From assembly GCF_006265095.1 (NCBI RefSeq), contig NZ_VCNK01000028.1, forward strand, positions 1-64,000: a stretch of 64,000 nucleotides of DNA. The letters are read 5' to 3'. The notes under the pieces are model-generated. The model was not told the DNA's origin, searched no databases, and was given only the letters and a program-made list of their open reading frames with translations. The stretch comes from Phaeobacter sp. B1627. GTDB taxonomy: Bacteria > Pseudomonadota > Alphaproteobacteria > Rhodobacterales > Rhodobacteraceae. Shown here piece after piece: positions 35,452-43,807 of this stretch. Each line of letters starts with the position of its first letter. Position 1 is the stretch's first letter. Made by a program: the position numbers and the translations under genes.

Positions 35452-36426
35452 TCAGCCCCGATTGTGAGGCGCGGTCCAGTCGAGAACAGGATTGATCGGC
35501 AGGATGCGGTTTGGATTGATGGTGTCGTGGCTGTAGTGATAGTGGCGCACGATATGCGGCATGACGACGGTCTCGGCCACGCCGGGCATCTGATAGAGCG
35601 CGCGCGTGTAGGCCCAGAGGTTGGGATAGTCGATCAGCCGCCGGCGGTTGCATTTGAAATGCAGATGATACACCGGATCGAAGCGCAACAGGGTGGTGAA
35701 CAGCCGCCAATCGGCCTCTGTCAGCGTGTCGCCAAGCAGATACCGGTGCTGGCTCAGCAGGTCCTCAAGCCAGTCGAGACTGTCAAACAGCGGCACGACT
35801 GCGGCGTCATAGGCCTCCTGCGTGGTGGCAAACCCTGCTTTGTAGACGCCGTTGTTCACGGTATCATACACGCGCGCGTTGATCGCTTCGATCGGCTCGC
35901 GCAGGCTTTCGGGCCAGAAATCCAGCGTGTTGCCGGTGATCCCGTCAAAGGCCGAATTGAACATCCGGATGATGTCGGCGCTTTCATTGCTGACAATGGT
36001 GTTCTGCTCCTTGTCCCAGAGCACCGGGACCGTGACCCGCCCGGAATAATTCGGATCCGCCTTGGTATAGATCTGATGCATGAGGTCAAAGCCGAACAGG
36101 TCATCCCCGGTGGCGCCCTCGGCATCTTTTTCAAACGTCCACCCCTTGTCGAGCATGTCGGGATGGACCGCCGATACGCTGATATGGTCCTCCAGCCCCT
36201 TGAGCTTGCGGAAGATCAGCGTCCGATGCGCCCAGGGACAGGCGTAGGACACATAGAGATGGTAGCGGCCGCTTTGCGCTGCGAACCCTGTCTGACCGTC
36301 CGGACCTGCACGGCCGTCAGAGGTCAGCCAGTTGCGAAACTGCGCCGCCGAGCGCTTGAACGCGCCGCCCTGCGATTTCGTGTCATACCAAACATCTTGC
36401 CATTCGCCGTCAACCAGCAGTCCCAT
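35452..36426 (-). CDS. Glutathionyl-hydroquinone reductase
   Basis: This ~324-aa Xi-class glutathione transferase (YqjG/PcpF type) removes glutathione from glutathionyl-hydroquinones using a second glutathione. The active-site Cys lies in YVSYACPWAHRTLIFRKLKG, and the C-terminal helical domain has LFTTLLRFDPVYHLHFKCNR and YPNLWAYTRALYQMPGV. The start at 36426 (MGLLVDGEW) is the family N-terminus; the open frame extends upstream without similarity. Confidence 0.93.
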   Translation of the reverse strand: MGLLVDGEWQDVWYDTKSQGGAFKRSAAQFRNWLTSDGRAGPDGQTGFAAQSGRYHLYVSYACPWAHRTLIFRKLKGLEDHISVSAVHPDMLDKGWTFEKDAEGATGDDLFGFDLMHQIYTKADPNYSGRVTVPVLWDKEQNTIVSNESADIIRMFNSAFDGITGNTLDFWPESLREPIEAINARVYDTVNNGVYKAGFATTQEAYDAAVVPLFDSLDWLEDLLSQHRYLLGDTLTEADWRLFTTLLRFDPVYHLHFKCNRRRLIDYPNLWAYTRALYQMPGVAETVVMPHIVRHYHYSHDTINPNRILPINPVLDWTAPHNRG

Positions 36427-36732
36427 CCGTCGCCCTCGCTCTCCATTGCATGTGACAAAGGATAGGCAGCGAGGGAGGGCTCGGCCACCCATGCCCATGC
36501 GCAGCACCTCTGCACCGGTGCACAGTATCGCCGTATAGTGCCCCCATACAGTGCAGACACAGGGGCCTGAAACGGGGCCTGAAACGGGGCCTGCCGCAAA
36601 ACCCGGAGTTCACGGTCGCGGTCTGGGCACCACACCCTCTCTGGCGACGGAGGAGAAACGGTGTCTTCACTTGATTTTAGCGAAATTCGGGCCATCCTTG
36701 TTCCCGACTCAAGAGCCGCCGGGGGAACGAAC
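36427..36732. other. Intergenic region with a 12-bp tandem repeat
   Basis: About 300 bases between the reductase and the hypothetical gene. GGGGCCTGAAAC is repeated (36562-36573, 36574-36585) and followed by a partial third unit. A GTG at 36661 could extend the downstream gene by 24 codons. I see no other gene. Confidence 0.6.
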
Positions 36733-37098
36733 ATGACCACTTTCATTCCGCAGTCCGTACAGGACGCGTTGGACATGGCCCGTCGTCAGGGGCTGAAGAA
36801 AAAGAATCGCCTGCGGGTGCATGTGGGCGATGAGATCTTTCCGGTCTTGCGCCAGTGGGACGGGGGCTTTTGTGTTGAGGCTGACCGGGTACCGCAGCTG
36901 CGTGGACTTGTGGATCTGTATGAAGGCAGCCGGCATTTGTCGCAGTGTCTGATCGTCGCTTCTGAGGCGGACAGCGGCGAAATGCGGTACGAATTCAAAC
37001 GTGCGACGGCGGCGTCCGAAAAGGCGCCTCTGGATTTCTACCGAGCGCCGGATGCGCCCATCGGGCTGCTGGGCCACGACGCCTGGAGCGAGAGCTGA
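36733..37098 (+). CDS. Conserved hypothetical protein, 121 aa
   Basis: A soluble protein with a basic patch (ARRQGLKKKNRLRVHVGDEI) followed by beta-rich sequence (VLRQWDGGFCVEADRVPQLR) that could form a small beta-barrel, and a C-terminal segment ending in GLLGHDAW. I do not recognise the family with certainty; a PilZ-like barrel is one possibility, but the RxxxR motif is not clear. ATG 36733 is chosen; GTG 36661 would add 24 residues. It is followed by an 18-bp tandem repeat. Confidence 0.75.
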   Translation: MTTFIPQSVQDALDMARRQGLKKKNRLRVHVGDEIFPVLRQWDGGFCVEADRVPQLRGLVDLYEGSRHLSQCLIVASEADSGEMRYEFKRATAASEKAPLDFYRAPDAPIGLLGHDAWSES

Positions 37099-37112
37099 GG
37101 GGCGCGGAGAGA

Positions 37113-37166
37113 GCTGAAGCCAGGACGAAAGCTGAAGCCTGGACGAAAGCTGAAGCCTGAGCGCAA
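37113..37166. repeat. 18-bp tandem repeat, three units
   Basis: GCTGAAGCC(A/T)GGACGAAA at 37113-37130 and 37131-37148, and a diverged third unit at 37149-37166, starting 14 bases after the stop codon of the hypothetical gene. Confidence 0.88.
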
Positions 37167-37323
37167 TCTGAAGTATATGGCGCAAGGCGACGATGATCCC
37201 CTGCAACAGGCTTCTGCAGGGTGGGTCGGTTCGGGTTTGACCCGAAACGACGATTGTATTCGAAACCCATGCCGTGGCCCTGCCGATAGCGGTTCTGCTG
37301 ACAGCGGCCCTATTGCCTATTGC

Positions 37324-38496
37324 CTATTGAAGGTCAGCAAAGGCCTGCGTCAGCCGCTCACAGGCCTCCTGCACACGCGCCCGCTGGGTGCCGAGGTTGA
37401 ACCGGAGGCAGCTTTCCCCACCGCTGCCGAATGTGGTGCCATGGTTTGCGGCGATCCGCGCGCCCTGTTCGACGCGCCTGGTGAATTCCTCTCGGCTCAT
37501 ACCGGTGCCGGAGAAATCCACCCAGGCGAGATAGGTGGATTGAAGCTCCATCGACTTCAGGCCGGGAATGGCATTGACGGCAGCATCAAACAGCCTGCGG
37601 TTGCCATCGAGATAGGGCACCAGCGCCTCCACATAGGCGACACCCTCCGGGGAATAGGCCGCAATCGTGGCCGTCTCGCCCGCCGAATTCCCCTGCAGAT
37701 AGATCGCCAGCATCCGGCGCCGGAACTGTGCGCGCAGCCCCTCATCCGGCAGAATGACCTGCCCGGTATGAAGCCCTGCAAAGTTGAAGGTCTTCGACGG
37801 CGCGGTCAGCATGATCAGCCGGTCGCTGATCTCCGGCGCGGCCAGCGACATCGGGATGTGGCGCGCGCCACCAAAGACCAGATCATGGTGGATTTCGTCG
37901 GAAATCAGCAGCAGGTCATGACGTTTGCAGAACGCGGCCACGGCCTGCAATTCGTCCCGCGTCCAGACCCGGCCGCCGGGATTATGGGGCGAGCACAGGA
38001 TCACCATTTTCTCGCGCCCCGTCATTTGCGCGTCATAGGCGGCAAAATCCATCGTGTAGCGACCGTCCTGCACCACCATCGGGCATTCCACCACCTCGCG
38101 CCCGGCCAGGCGAATGACCTTGGCAAAGGCGTGATAGACCGGCGTGAACAGGACGATGCCGTCGCCCGCCTCAGTGAAGGTATCCAGACACAGGCCGACC
38201 CCGTTCACCAGACCGGTCGTGGTGAAGATCGCATCCGCATCAACCTGCCAGCCGTGCCGGTGCTCCATCCACCACTGGATCGCGGCTTTGTAGTCCGACT
38301 CGAGGTTGGCATAGCCATAGATGCCATGATCCGCCATCTCGCGCAGGCGCGCCGAGACCACCTCCGGCACCTCAAAGTCTGTATCCGCCACCCACATTGC
38401 CAGACCGTCGTCGGGCGCCACACCGTAGAGCGGCTCCATCATATCCCATTTTGCACAATGGGTCCCGCGGCGATCGGTGATCTTGTCGAAATTCAT
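37324..38496 (-). CDS. MalY/PatB-type C-S lyase (cystathionine beta-lyase-like)
   Basis: This 390-aa PLP enzyme of the MalY/PatB group cleaves cystathionine or cysteine conjugates. Recognisable parts are MWVADTDFEVPEVVSARLRE, ILCSPHNPGGRVWTRDEL and the PLP lysine region LTAPSKTFNFAGLHTGQVI. It begins MNFDKITDRRGTHCAKWD, typical of the group. It stands alone. Such enzymes act in methionine synthesis or in release of sulfur volatiles. Confidence 0.92.
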   Translation of the reverse strand: MNFDKITDRRGTHCAKWDMMEPLYGVAPDDGLAMWVADTDFEVPEVVSARLREMADHGIYGYANLESDYKAAIQWWMEHRHGWQVDADAIFTTTGLVNGVGLCLDTFTEAGDGIVLFTPVYHAFAKVIRLAGREVVECPMVVQDGRYTMDFAAYDAQMTGREKMVILCSPHNPGGRVWTRDELQAVAAFCKRHDLLLISDEIHHDLVFGGARHIPMSLAAPEISDRLIMLTAPSKTFNFAGLHTGQVILPDEGLRAQFRRRMLAIYLQGNSAGETATIAAYSPEGVAYVEALVPYLDGNRRLFDAAVNAIPGLKSMELQSTYLAWVDFSGTGMSREEFTRRVEQGARIAANHGTTFGSGGESCLRFNLGTQRARVQEACERLTQAFADLQ

Positions 38497-38656
38497 CAGA
38501 GGCTCTCTTTGGTGGTGTTTTTCCCGAGGCTAGCCAAATGTGCGCCCTGCGCAAGCCTTGCCAATGTGATGGTACAAACACATGGTCCGGGGATGATCGC
38601 CCCGAATGGGCGCAACAGGCGTTGCGGCCCTTGGGCGATTGGCCTAAATCGGGGGC

Positions 38657-39184
38657 ATGAAACGCCCGATCCTGATCCATCCCGACCCGCGTCTGAAAAA
38701 GACTGCCGCCGCCGTGCCTGACTTGTCGGACGACCTGCGCGTTCTGGCCGACGATATGCTGGAAACGATGTACGCCGCCCCCGGCATCGGTCTTGCCGCG
38801 CCCCAGATCGGTGTGTTGGACCGGCTGATCGTGTTGGATTGCATCAAGGAAGGCGAGGGGGAGGCCCGCCCGCTGGTCATGTTCAACCCACGTGTGCTTG
38901 CGGCCTCGGACGAGACCAACGTCTATGAGGAAGGCTGCCTGTCGATTCCGGAACAATACGCCGAAGTGACTCGCCCCAAGGTCGTGGATGTGGAATGGCT
39001 GGACCGCAACGGAGCCTTGCAGACCGAGACCTTCGACGGGCTCTGGGCCACCTGCGTCCAGCACGAGATCGATCATCTCGATGGCAAGCTGTTCATCGAC
39101 TACCTGAAGCCGCTCAAGCGGCAGATGATCACCCGCAAAATGCAAAAACTAAAGCGGGAACGCGCGCGCGGCGGCCCGTCATGA
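38657..39184 (+). CDS. def: Peptide deformylase 1
   Basis: This 175-aa metalloenzyme removes the N-formyl group from nascent proteins. All three motifs are intact: GIGLAAPQ (43-50), EGCLS (92-96, metal Cys) and HEIDH (136-140, metal His and catalytic Glu). It is the first of three tandem deformylase genes upstream of fmt and overlaps the second by 4 bases. It is probably the main housekeeping enzyme. Confidence 0.97.
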   Translation: MKRPILIHPDPRLKKTAAAVPDLSDDLRVLADDMLETMYAAPGIGLAAPQIGVLDRLIVLDCIKEGEGEARPLVMFNPRVLAASDETNVYEEGCLSIPEQYAEVTRPKVVDVEWLDRNGALQTETFDGLWATCVQHEIDHLDGKLFIDYLKPLKRQMITRKMQKLKRERARGGPS

Positions 39185-39690
39185 CGTCGCGGCCGATCGT
39201 CACCTGGCCGGACTCGCGGCTGACGACCCGCTGCGACCCGATCCGCCCGGACGAGGACCTCTCCGGGCTGATCGACGACATGCTGGACACCATGTATGCC
39301 GCGCCGGGGCGGGGACTTGCGGCGCCGCAGGTGGGCGTTCTCAAACGCCTCTTTGTGATGGATGTCTCCTGGGTGGATGGTCCTCGGCGGCCGGTCGTGA
39401 TGATCAACCCGGAAATCCTGTGGCGCAGCGACGGGATCGCATCCGGCGTTGAGGGCTGCCTGTCGATCCCCGGCGTTTCCACAGAGGTGGCGCGCCCGGT
39501 TCAGCTGCGGGTCCGGTGGCAGGATCAAGACGGGGCCTCTCAGGAACAGGACTTCGACGGTTTCGCCGCGCGCTGCATCCAGCATGAATACGACCACCTT
39601 GAGGGCCGACTGACCTTTGACCACCTCGCGGATGACGCCCGCAGACAGGCAGAGACCGACTATCTGGCAGCCAGGGACCCAGCTCAATGA
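39181..39690 (+). CDS. Peptide deformylase 2
   Basis: This 169-aa paralog keeps the catalytic motifs GRGLAAPQ (43-50), EGCLS (91-95) and HEYDH (135-139), so it should be active. Arg replaces the usual hydrophobic residue in motif 1, which lines the substrate pocket and may shift specificity. The ATG at 39181 overlaps the def1 stop (ATGA) and its end overlaps the third gene, so the three are translationally coupled. Confidence 0.93.
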   Translation: MTSRPIVTWPDSRLTTRCDPIRPDEDLSGLIDDMLDTMYAAPGRGLAAPQVGVLKRLFVMDVSWVDGPRRPVVMINPEILWRSDGIASGVEGCLSIPGVSTEVARPVQLRVRWQDQDGASQEQDFDGFAARCIQHEYDHLEGRLTFDHLADDARRQAETDYLAARDPAQ

Positions 39691-40184
39691 CGATACGCAC
39701 ATGCCTGCCATGGCCTGACAAACGCCTTCGCACAAAGGCGGAGGAGGTCACGGAAATCACCGATGAGATCCACGGCATCTGGTCCGACATGATTGATACG
39801 ATGGACGCGATGCCCGGGGTCGGGCTTGCGGCGACACAGATTGGCGTCATGCTGCGGCTTGCCGTCGTCGATGGCTCCTCCGAGCGGGGGCGCGCGGTAC
39901 GCCTCGCCAACCCGGAGATCCTGCACGCATCGATTGAGCTGCGCGAACATGACGAAGCCAGCCCCAATCTTCCCGGGGTTTCCGCGCGGATCAAACGCCC
40001 CCGCGCGGTCACAGTCCGCTTCCTCAATCAGGACGGTATCGTGGACCGGCGCGATTTCGTCGGCATCGAGGCAACCTCGGTGCAGCACCAGATCGATCAC
40101 CTGAACGGCCGGATGTATTTTGACCATCTCTCGAAGGTGAAGCGCGACATGCTGGTGAAAAAGGCCCGCAAGTTCCGCGGCTGA
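39687..40184 (+). CDS. Deformylase-like protein 3, probable pseudoenzyme
   Basis: This 165-aa paralog keeps the fold and motif 1 (GVGLAATQ, 44-51), but motif 2 EGCLSIPG is EASPNLPG, so the metal-binding Cys is Ser (residue 92), and motif 3 HExxH is HQIDH (134-138), so the catalytic Glu is Gln135. Deformylase activity should be lost or very low; the two His could still bind metal weakly. The frame is intact and overlaps def2 by 4 bases, which argues for a retained function, for instance binding formylated N-termini or partnering the active enzymes. Confidence 0.9.
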   Translation: MTIRTCLPWPDKRLRTKAEEVTEITDEIHGIWSDMIDTMDAMPGVGLAATQIGVMLRLAVVDGSSERGRAVRLANPEILHASIELREHDEASPNLPGVSARIKRPRAVTVRFLNQDGIVDRRDFVGIEATSVQHQIDHLNGRMYFDHLSKVKRDMLVKKARKFRG

Positions 40185-40199
40185 GGCTGCGATGGCCAT

Positions 40200-40232
40200 T
40201 TCATCTTTTCCGAAAATACCTCCGCCGGAGGC
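40200..40232 (-). repeat. CCTCCGGCGGAGG-TATTT-GATGAA intergenic element, copy C
   Basis: The plus strand reads TTCATCTTTTCCGAAAATAC followed by CTCCGCCGGAGGC, 16 nt after the stop of the third deformylase gene and before fmt. It is almost identical to copy D. Confidence 0.8.
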
Positions 40233-40355
40233 GCTCGCCTGCCCCACACGGGGGCAGGCTGATCTGTCGCGCATCAGCGCGCCTGCTCTGGCCCCGCGTC
40301 GCATCATGCGCTAAGCCTGTCGCCAATCGGCACGGACATCAGGAAGGACAGCGGG

Positions 40356-41300
40356 ATGCGGGTTATCTTCATGGGGACACCGGAGTTTTCGGTCCCTGTT
40401 CTCGACGCGCTGGTCGAGGCCGGTCACGAAATTGCAGCCGTCTATTGCCAGCCGCCACGTCCGGCGGGACGCGGCAAGAAAGACCGCCCCACCCCAGTGC
40501 ACGCCCGTGCTCTGGATCTGGTATTGGAGGTCCGGCACCCGGTCTCGCTCAAAGCGCCCTCCGAACAGGCGGCCTTTGCTGAATTGGAGGCGGATGTGGC
40601 TGTGGTTGTGGCCTATGGGCTGATCCTGCCGCAGGCGATCCTTGATGCGCCTGTCCGGGGCTGTCTCAATATACATGCAAGCCTGTTGCCACGCTGGCGC
40701 GGAGCGGCTCCGATCCATCGCGCGATCATGGCAGGCGATGCGCAGACCGGTATCTGTATCATGCAGATGGAAGCCGGGCTGGACACCGGGCCGGTGCTGA
40801 TGCGCAAGGCAATAGAGATCGGTCCCGAAGACACCACCGCGCGCCTGCACGACCGCCTGTCCCGGACCGGCGCCGATCTGATCGTCCAGGCGCTGGCCTC
40901 GCTCAGGGACCTGACGCCCGAACCGCAACCGGACGAAGGCGTGACCTATGCCGCCAAGATCGACAAGGCAGAGGCCGAGATCGACTGGACGGCGCCAGCC
41001 GTAGAGGTTGACCGCAAAATCCGCGGCCTGTCGCCCTTTCCCGGCGCGTGGTTTTCGGTGGATGGGCAGCGGATCAAGGTTCTGGCCTCCCGTCTGGCCA
41101 CCGGACTGTCGTCCCGAACGGCGCCCGGCAGCGATGCGCCGGGGATGGTGCTGGGGGACAGCCTGACGGTGGCCTGCGGCGAGGGTGCCGTGGACCTGTT
41201 GCGGCTGCAGCGCGCGGGCAAGGGCGCACAGGACCGGGAGACCTTTCTGCGTGGCTTCCCTCTCGCCGCCGGAACCCGACTGATGAGCGAAGGAGAATAA
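40356..41300 (+). CDS. fmt: Methionyl-tRNA formyltransferase
   Basis: This 314-aa enzyme formylates initiator Met-tRNA with 10-formyltetrahydrofolate. The N-terminal Rossmann domain begins [20 protein letters not shown]; the active site contains [20 protein letters not shown] and the tail [15 protein letters not shown]-terminal tRNA-binding domain spans about 205-310. It follows the three deformylase genes, the usual def-fmt linkage, separated by element copy C. Confidence 0.97.
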   Translation: MRVIFMGTPEFSVPVLDALVEAGHEIAAVYCQPPRPAGRGKKDRPTPVHARALDLVLEVRHPVSLKAPSEQAAFAELEADVAVVVAYGLILPQAILDAPVRGCLNIHASLLPRWRGAAPIHRAIMAGDAQTGICIMQMEAGLDTGPVLMRKAIEIGPEDTTARLHDRLSRTGADLIVQALASLRDLTPEPQPDEGVTYAAKIDKAEAEIDWTAPAVEVDRKIRGLSPFPGAWFSVDGQRIKVLASRLATGLSSRTAPGSDAPGMVLGDSLTVACGEGAVDLLRLQRAGKGAQDRETFLRGFPLAAGTRLMSEGE

Positions 41301-41303
41301 CCA

Positions 41304-41540
41304 ATGTTTCTTGCACTGATGGGCACCATCGTGATTGCCGGGATCGTGGGCTACGCTGCCGAGCGCAGCGGGTTCACGCAGAATGGGATATTGCCGTCGA
41401 TCATCATTTGTGTCGGTGGCGCGTTCCTGTTCTACTTCCTGCGGCTGATGTTTGGGGTAGGGTTCAATGCGCCGGGGTGGAATGCAATCGCCTCCTCAAT
41501 CGGCGCGCTTATCATCGTGCCATTTCACTGGCGGCGGTAA
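41304..41540 (+). CDS. Small membrane protein, GlsB/YeaQ/YmgE-like
   Basis: This 78-aa protein has three hydrophobic helices (LALMGTIVIAGIVGYAAERS, ILPSIIICVGGAFLFYFLRL, NAIASSIGALIIV). Layout and glycine pattern resemble the GlsB/YeaQ/YmgE family of stress-associated membrane proteins, but the similarity is loose. It starts 4 bases after the fmt stop behind GAAGGAGAA and is likely co-transcribed with fmt. Function unknown. Confidence 0.8.
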   Translation: MFLALMGTIVIAGIVGYAAERSGFTQNGILPSIIICVGGAFLFYFLRLMFGVGFNAPGWNAIASSIGALIIVPFHWRR

Positions 41541-41589
41541 CCTCCCAGGTGCGGGCAAGAAGGGTGTGGGCAAGAAGAAGGGTATAGAT

Positions 41590-41829
41590 ATGGGCAGCAT
41601 AGTGTTCCTGGTCATCATCGGCGCGGCGGCGGGGTTCATCGCCACGCGGATCATGCGGATCGAGACAGATCTCATAACCACGATTGCCATCGGCATCGCC
41701 GGTGCAGTCATCGGCGGTCTGGTGTTGCGGACCCTCCTGGCGGTGCTGGGAATGATGGCAGGTCTGATCGGCGCGATTCTCGGCGCGCTGCTGTTGATCT
41801 TCTTGTGGCAGAAGCTACGCAACCGCTGA
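41590..41829 (+). CDS. Small membrane protein, GlsB/YeaQ/YmgE family
   Basis: This 79-aa protein begins GSIVFLVIIGAAAGFIATRI and continues with ETDLITTIAIGIAGAVIGGL, the pattern of the GlsB/YeaQ/YmgE (transglycosylase-associated) family with three helices. It follows a similar small gene by 49 bases, so the pair may act together in the inner membrane. I start at 41590; the longer open frame upstream crosses the previous gene. Confidence 0.82.
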   Translation: MGSIVFLVIIGAAAGFIATRIMRIETDLITTIAIGIAGAVIGGLVLRTLLAVLGMMAGLIGAILGALLLIFLWQKLRNR

Positions 41830-41860
41830 AGGGGCCCACGGCCGAAGATCGGACATGCGC

Positions 41861-41987
41861 GAGGTGTTTCGCTTCGGGCATAGCCCGAAGCGACCGGCGC
41901 GGTGGCGCGCCCTGCGGGCGCGCCACCGCGCTCCGCCCAACCGAACGAGGGCCTGAAAGGCATGAGGTTTGGGCGGGAGGTCACCCC
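41861..41987 (+). repeat. Three-hairpin interspersed element, copy 3
   Basis: GAGGTGTTTC (41861-41870), a 9-bp hairpin (41871-41879 with 41883-41891), GACC, a perfect 16-bp hairpin (41897-41912 with 41916-41931), GCCCAAC, a short hairpin GCCT-GAA-AGGC (41951-41961) and the tail GGGCGGGAG-GTCACCCC. It starts 32 nt after the small membrane gene and in its orientation, in the convergent gap before the TRIC gene. Confidence 0.8.
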
Positions 41988-42017
41988 GGCCCGCGCAAGA
42001 ACCAAGAGACTGCTGAT

Positions 42018-42641
42018 CTATTGGCGCGGTGGACGGGACCTATAGACCGGAAGGTGCCATCCAAAGATCAGCGAGCCGGCCCGGGTGACCCAGGTGACGG
42101 CTGAACAGGCAATCAGCGCGGTCGTGGCAGGCAGATCGAATGCCACCAGGACCACTGCCACAATGGCTCCGGCCATGGCGCAGGAGATATATAACTCGCC
42201 CTGCTTCAGCACCAGCGGCACCTCGTTGCAGACCACGTCCCGCATCAAACCGCCGAGACTGCCGGTGGCCATGCCCATCAGCACCACAATCACCGGACCA
42301 TGTCCCATTTCCATCGCGGCGGCAGTCCCGGCAGGCACGGCGATCGCCAGGGCGAACGTATCCAGCCAGATCACCCACCGCAGGCGGCTTTCCACCAGAT
42401 GGGCAGTGAAGAACACCAAACCGGCCATCCCGGAGGCGAGCAGTACCGGCACCGGGTCACCCATCCAGAACACCGGATTTCGGTCCAGCAGCACATCGCG
42501 CACCGTGCCGCCTCCGACCGCTGTCAGGCAGGCAATGAAGGCAAAACCCACGATATCCAGCTGGGCCCGGCTGGCGACCAGCGCGCCGGATGCTGCAAAA
42601 ACCAGGACCGAAGCATAGTCCAGAAGCGTCAAGATGCTCAT
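42018..42641 (-). CDS. TRIC-family (UPF0126) cation channel protein
   Basis: This ~207-aa membrane protein has seven helices in two repeats, each with a conserved glycine-rich GG motif (TAVGGGTVRDVLLDRNPVFW and GMATGSLGGLMRDVVCNEVP). Bacterial TRIC proteins form trimeric monovalent-cation channels. The start at 42641 (MSILTLL) is preferred to 42665. It lies downstream of rnhA on the same strand. Confidence 0.92.
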   Translation of the reverse strand: MSILTLLDYASVLVFAASGALVASRAQLDIVGFAFIACLTAVGGGTVRDVLLDRNPVFWMGDPVPVLLASGMAGLVFFTAHLVESRLRWVIWLDTFALAIAVPAGTAAAMEMGHGPVIVVLMGMATGSLGGLMRDVVCNEVPLVLKQGELYISCAMAGAIVAVVLVAFDLPATTALIACSAVTWVTRAGSLIFGWHLPVYRSRPPRQ

Positions 42642-42674
42642 GCCAACCTGTGGTGACCCCTGCAAAGCGCGGGC

Positions 42675-43133
42675 TCAACCGCCCTTTTTGAACGGTGCCA
42701 TACCGGCCCGGGCCAGCTCGTCGGCGCGCTCGTTTTCAGGGTGACCTGCGTGGCCTTTGACCCATTTCCAGATCACCTCGTGGCGGGCCTGTGCGGCATC
42801 AAGACGTTGCCACAGCTCGACATTTTTGACGGGCTTCTTGGCGGCCGTCTTCCAGCCGTTCTTTTTCCAGCCGAAAATCCACCCCGTCACCCCATTCTTC
42901 ACATAGGCCGAATCGGTGACGACGGTGATCTTCGAGGGCCGGGCGAGGCTCTCGAGCGCGTGGATCGCGGCGAGCAGTTCCATCCGGTTGTTGGTGGTAT
43001 CTTTCTCGCCGCCCTTCAGTTCGCGTTCCTTGACGACGGTTTCGCCGTCCATGGCACGCAGCAGAGCGCCCCAGCCGCCGGGGCCGGGATTTCCGGAGCA
43101 GGCTCCGTCGGTATAGGCAAATAAATCAGACAT
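42675..43133 (-). CDS. rnhA: Ribonuclease HI
   Basis: This 152-aa enzyme degrades the RNA of RNA-DNA hybrids. The catalytic carboxylates are D9 ([15 protein letters not shown]), E52 ([14 protein letters not shown]), D74 ([10 protein letters not shown]) and D138 (ADELARAG). It overlaps the 3' end of the methyltransferase gene by 8 bases, so the two are coupled. Confidence 0.97.
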   Translation of the reverse strand: MSDLFAYTDGACSGNPGPGGWGALLRAMDGETVVKERELKGGEKDTTNNRMELLAAIHALESLARPSKITVVTDSAYVKNGVTGWIFGWKKNGWKTAAKKPVKNVELWQRLDAAQARHEVIWKWVKGHAGHPENERADELARAGMAPFKKGG

Positions 43134-43725
43134 GCGCGGTCAGTACGACAAAGGTCTCCTCTGCGCCAGCCAATCCTTTGCCATTTCCCCGCCGCGCGCC
43201 GAGCACGGTATATCCTAGCACGCCGAGCAGATCGCGCAGCTCTTCTTCGCTGTAGTAGGCGTAGAACCGGCCCAGCTCGTCGCGGCCCTCGCCTTCGCCC
43301 AGTTTCATGCCGAGCGTCAGCCGCCCGCCGGGCACAAGGGCGCGCCCCAGACGCAGCAGGTGGCCGGGGAAATCGTCGCGCGGTGCATGCAGCAGGCTGA
43401 AGAACGCCCAGATCCCGTCAAACACCCCTTCGGCGGCGATATCGTCAAATTCGGCGATGCTGACCTCGATGCCATAGGCGTCCTTTGCATAGGCTGCCAT
43501 CTCGGGCGAGGCATCGACGGCAGCAACCCGGTAGCCGGCATCGCGAAATCGCGCCGCCCAATGGCCGGGGCCGCATCCCAGATCCAGAACCGTACCGCCC
43601 TTTGGGAGGCCCTCGACAAAGGCCTCGTAGTCGGCTTCGTGGAATGTGTCCTTGACCTGGGAAAAACCGGCCGCATAGTCTGCCGCCGACCGCGCATAGA
43701 CGGCCATTGTCTCCTCATCGCTCAT
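43126..43725 (-). CDS. Class I SAM-dependent methyltransferase
   Basis: This 199-aa protein has the SAM-binding motif [15 protein letters not shown], the acidic ribose-binding loop [13 protein letters not shown] and motif [20 protein letters not shown]. The substrate is unknown. It lies directly upstream of rnhA and overlaps it. Confidence 0.9.
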   Translation of the reverse strand: MSDEETMAVYARSAADYAAGFSQVKDTFHEADYEAFVEGLPKGGTVLDLGCGPGHWAARFRDAGYRVAAVDASPEMAAYAKDAYGIEVSIAEFDDIAAEGVFDGIWAFFSLLHAPRDDFPGHLLRLGRALVPGGRLTLGMKLGEGEGRDELGRFYAYYSEEELRDLLGVLGYTVLGARRGNGKGLAGAEETFVVLTAHV

Positions 43726-43807
43726 AAATCGCTCCTATGCTGCAAAACGGCCCCCAAAGAGGGCCCAGTCTCAGGCCGTCGGTCTCGGGCAGTTCAGGTC
43801 GCCTGTC

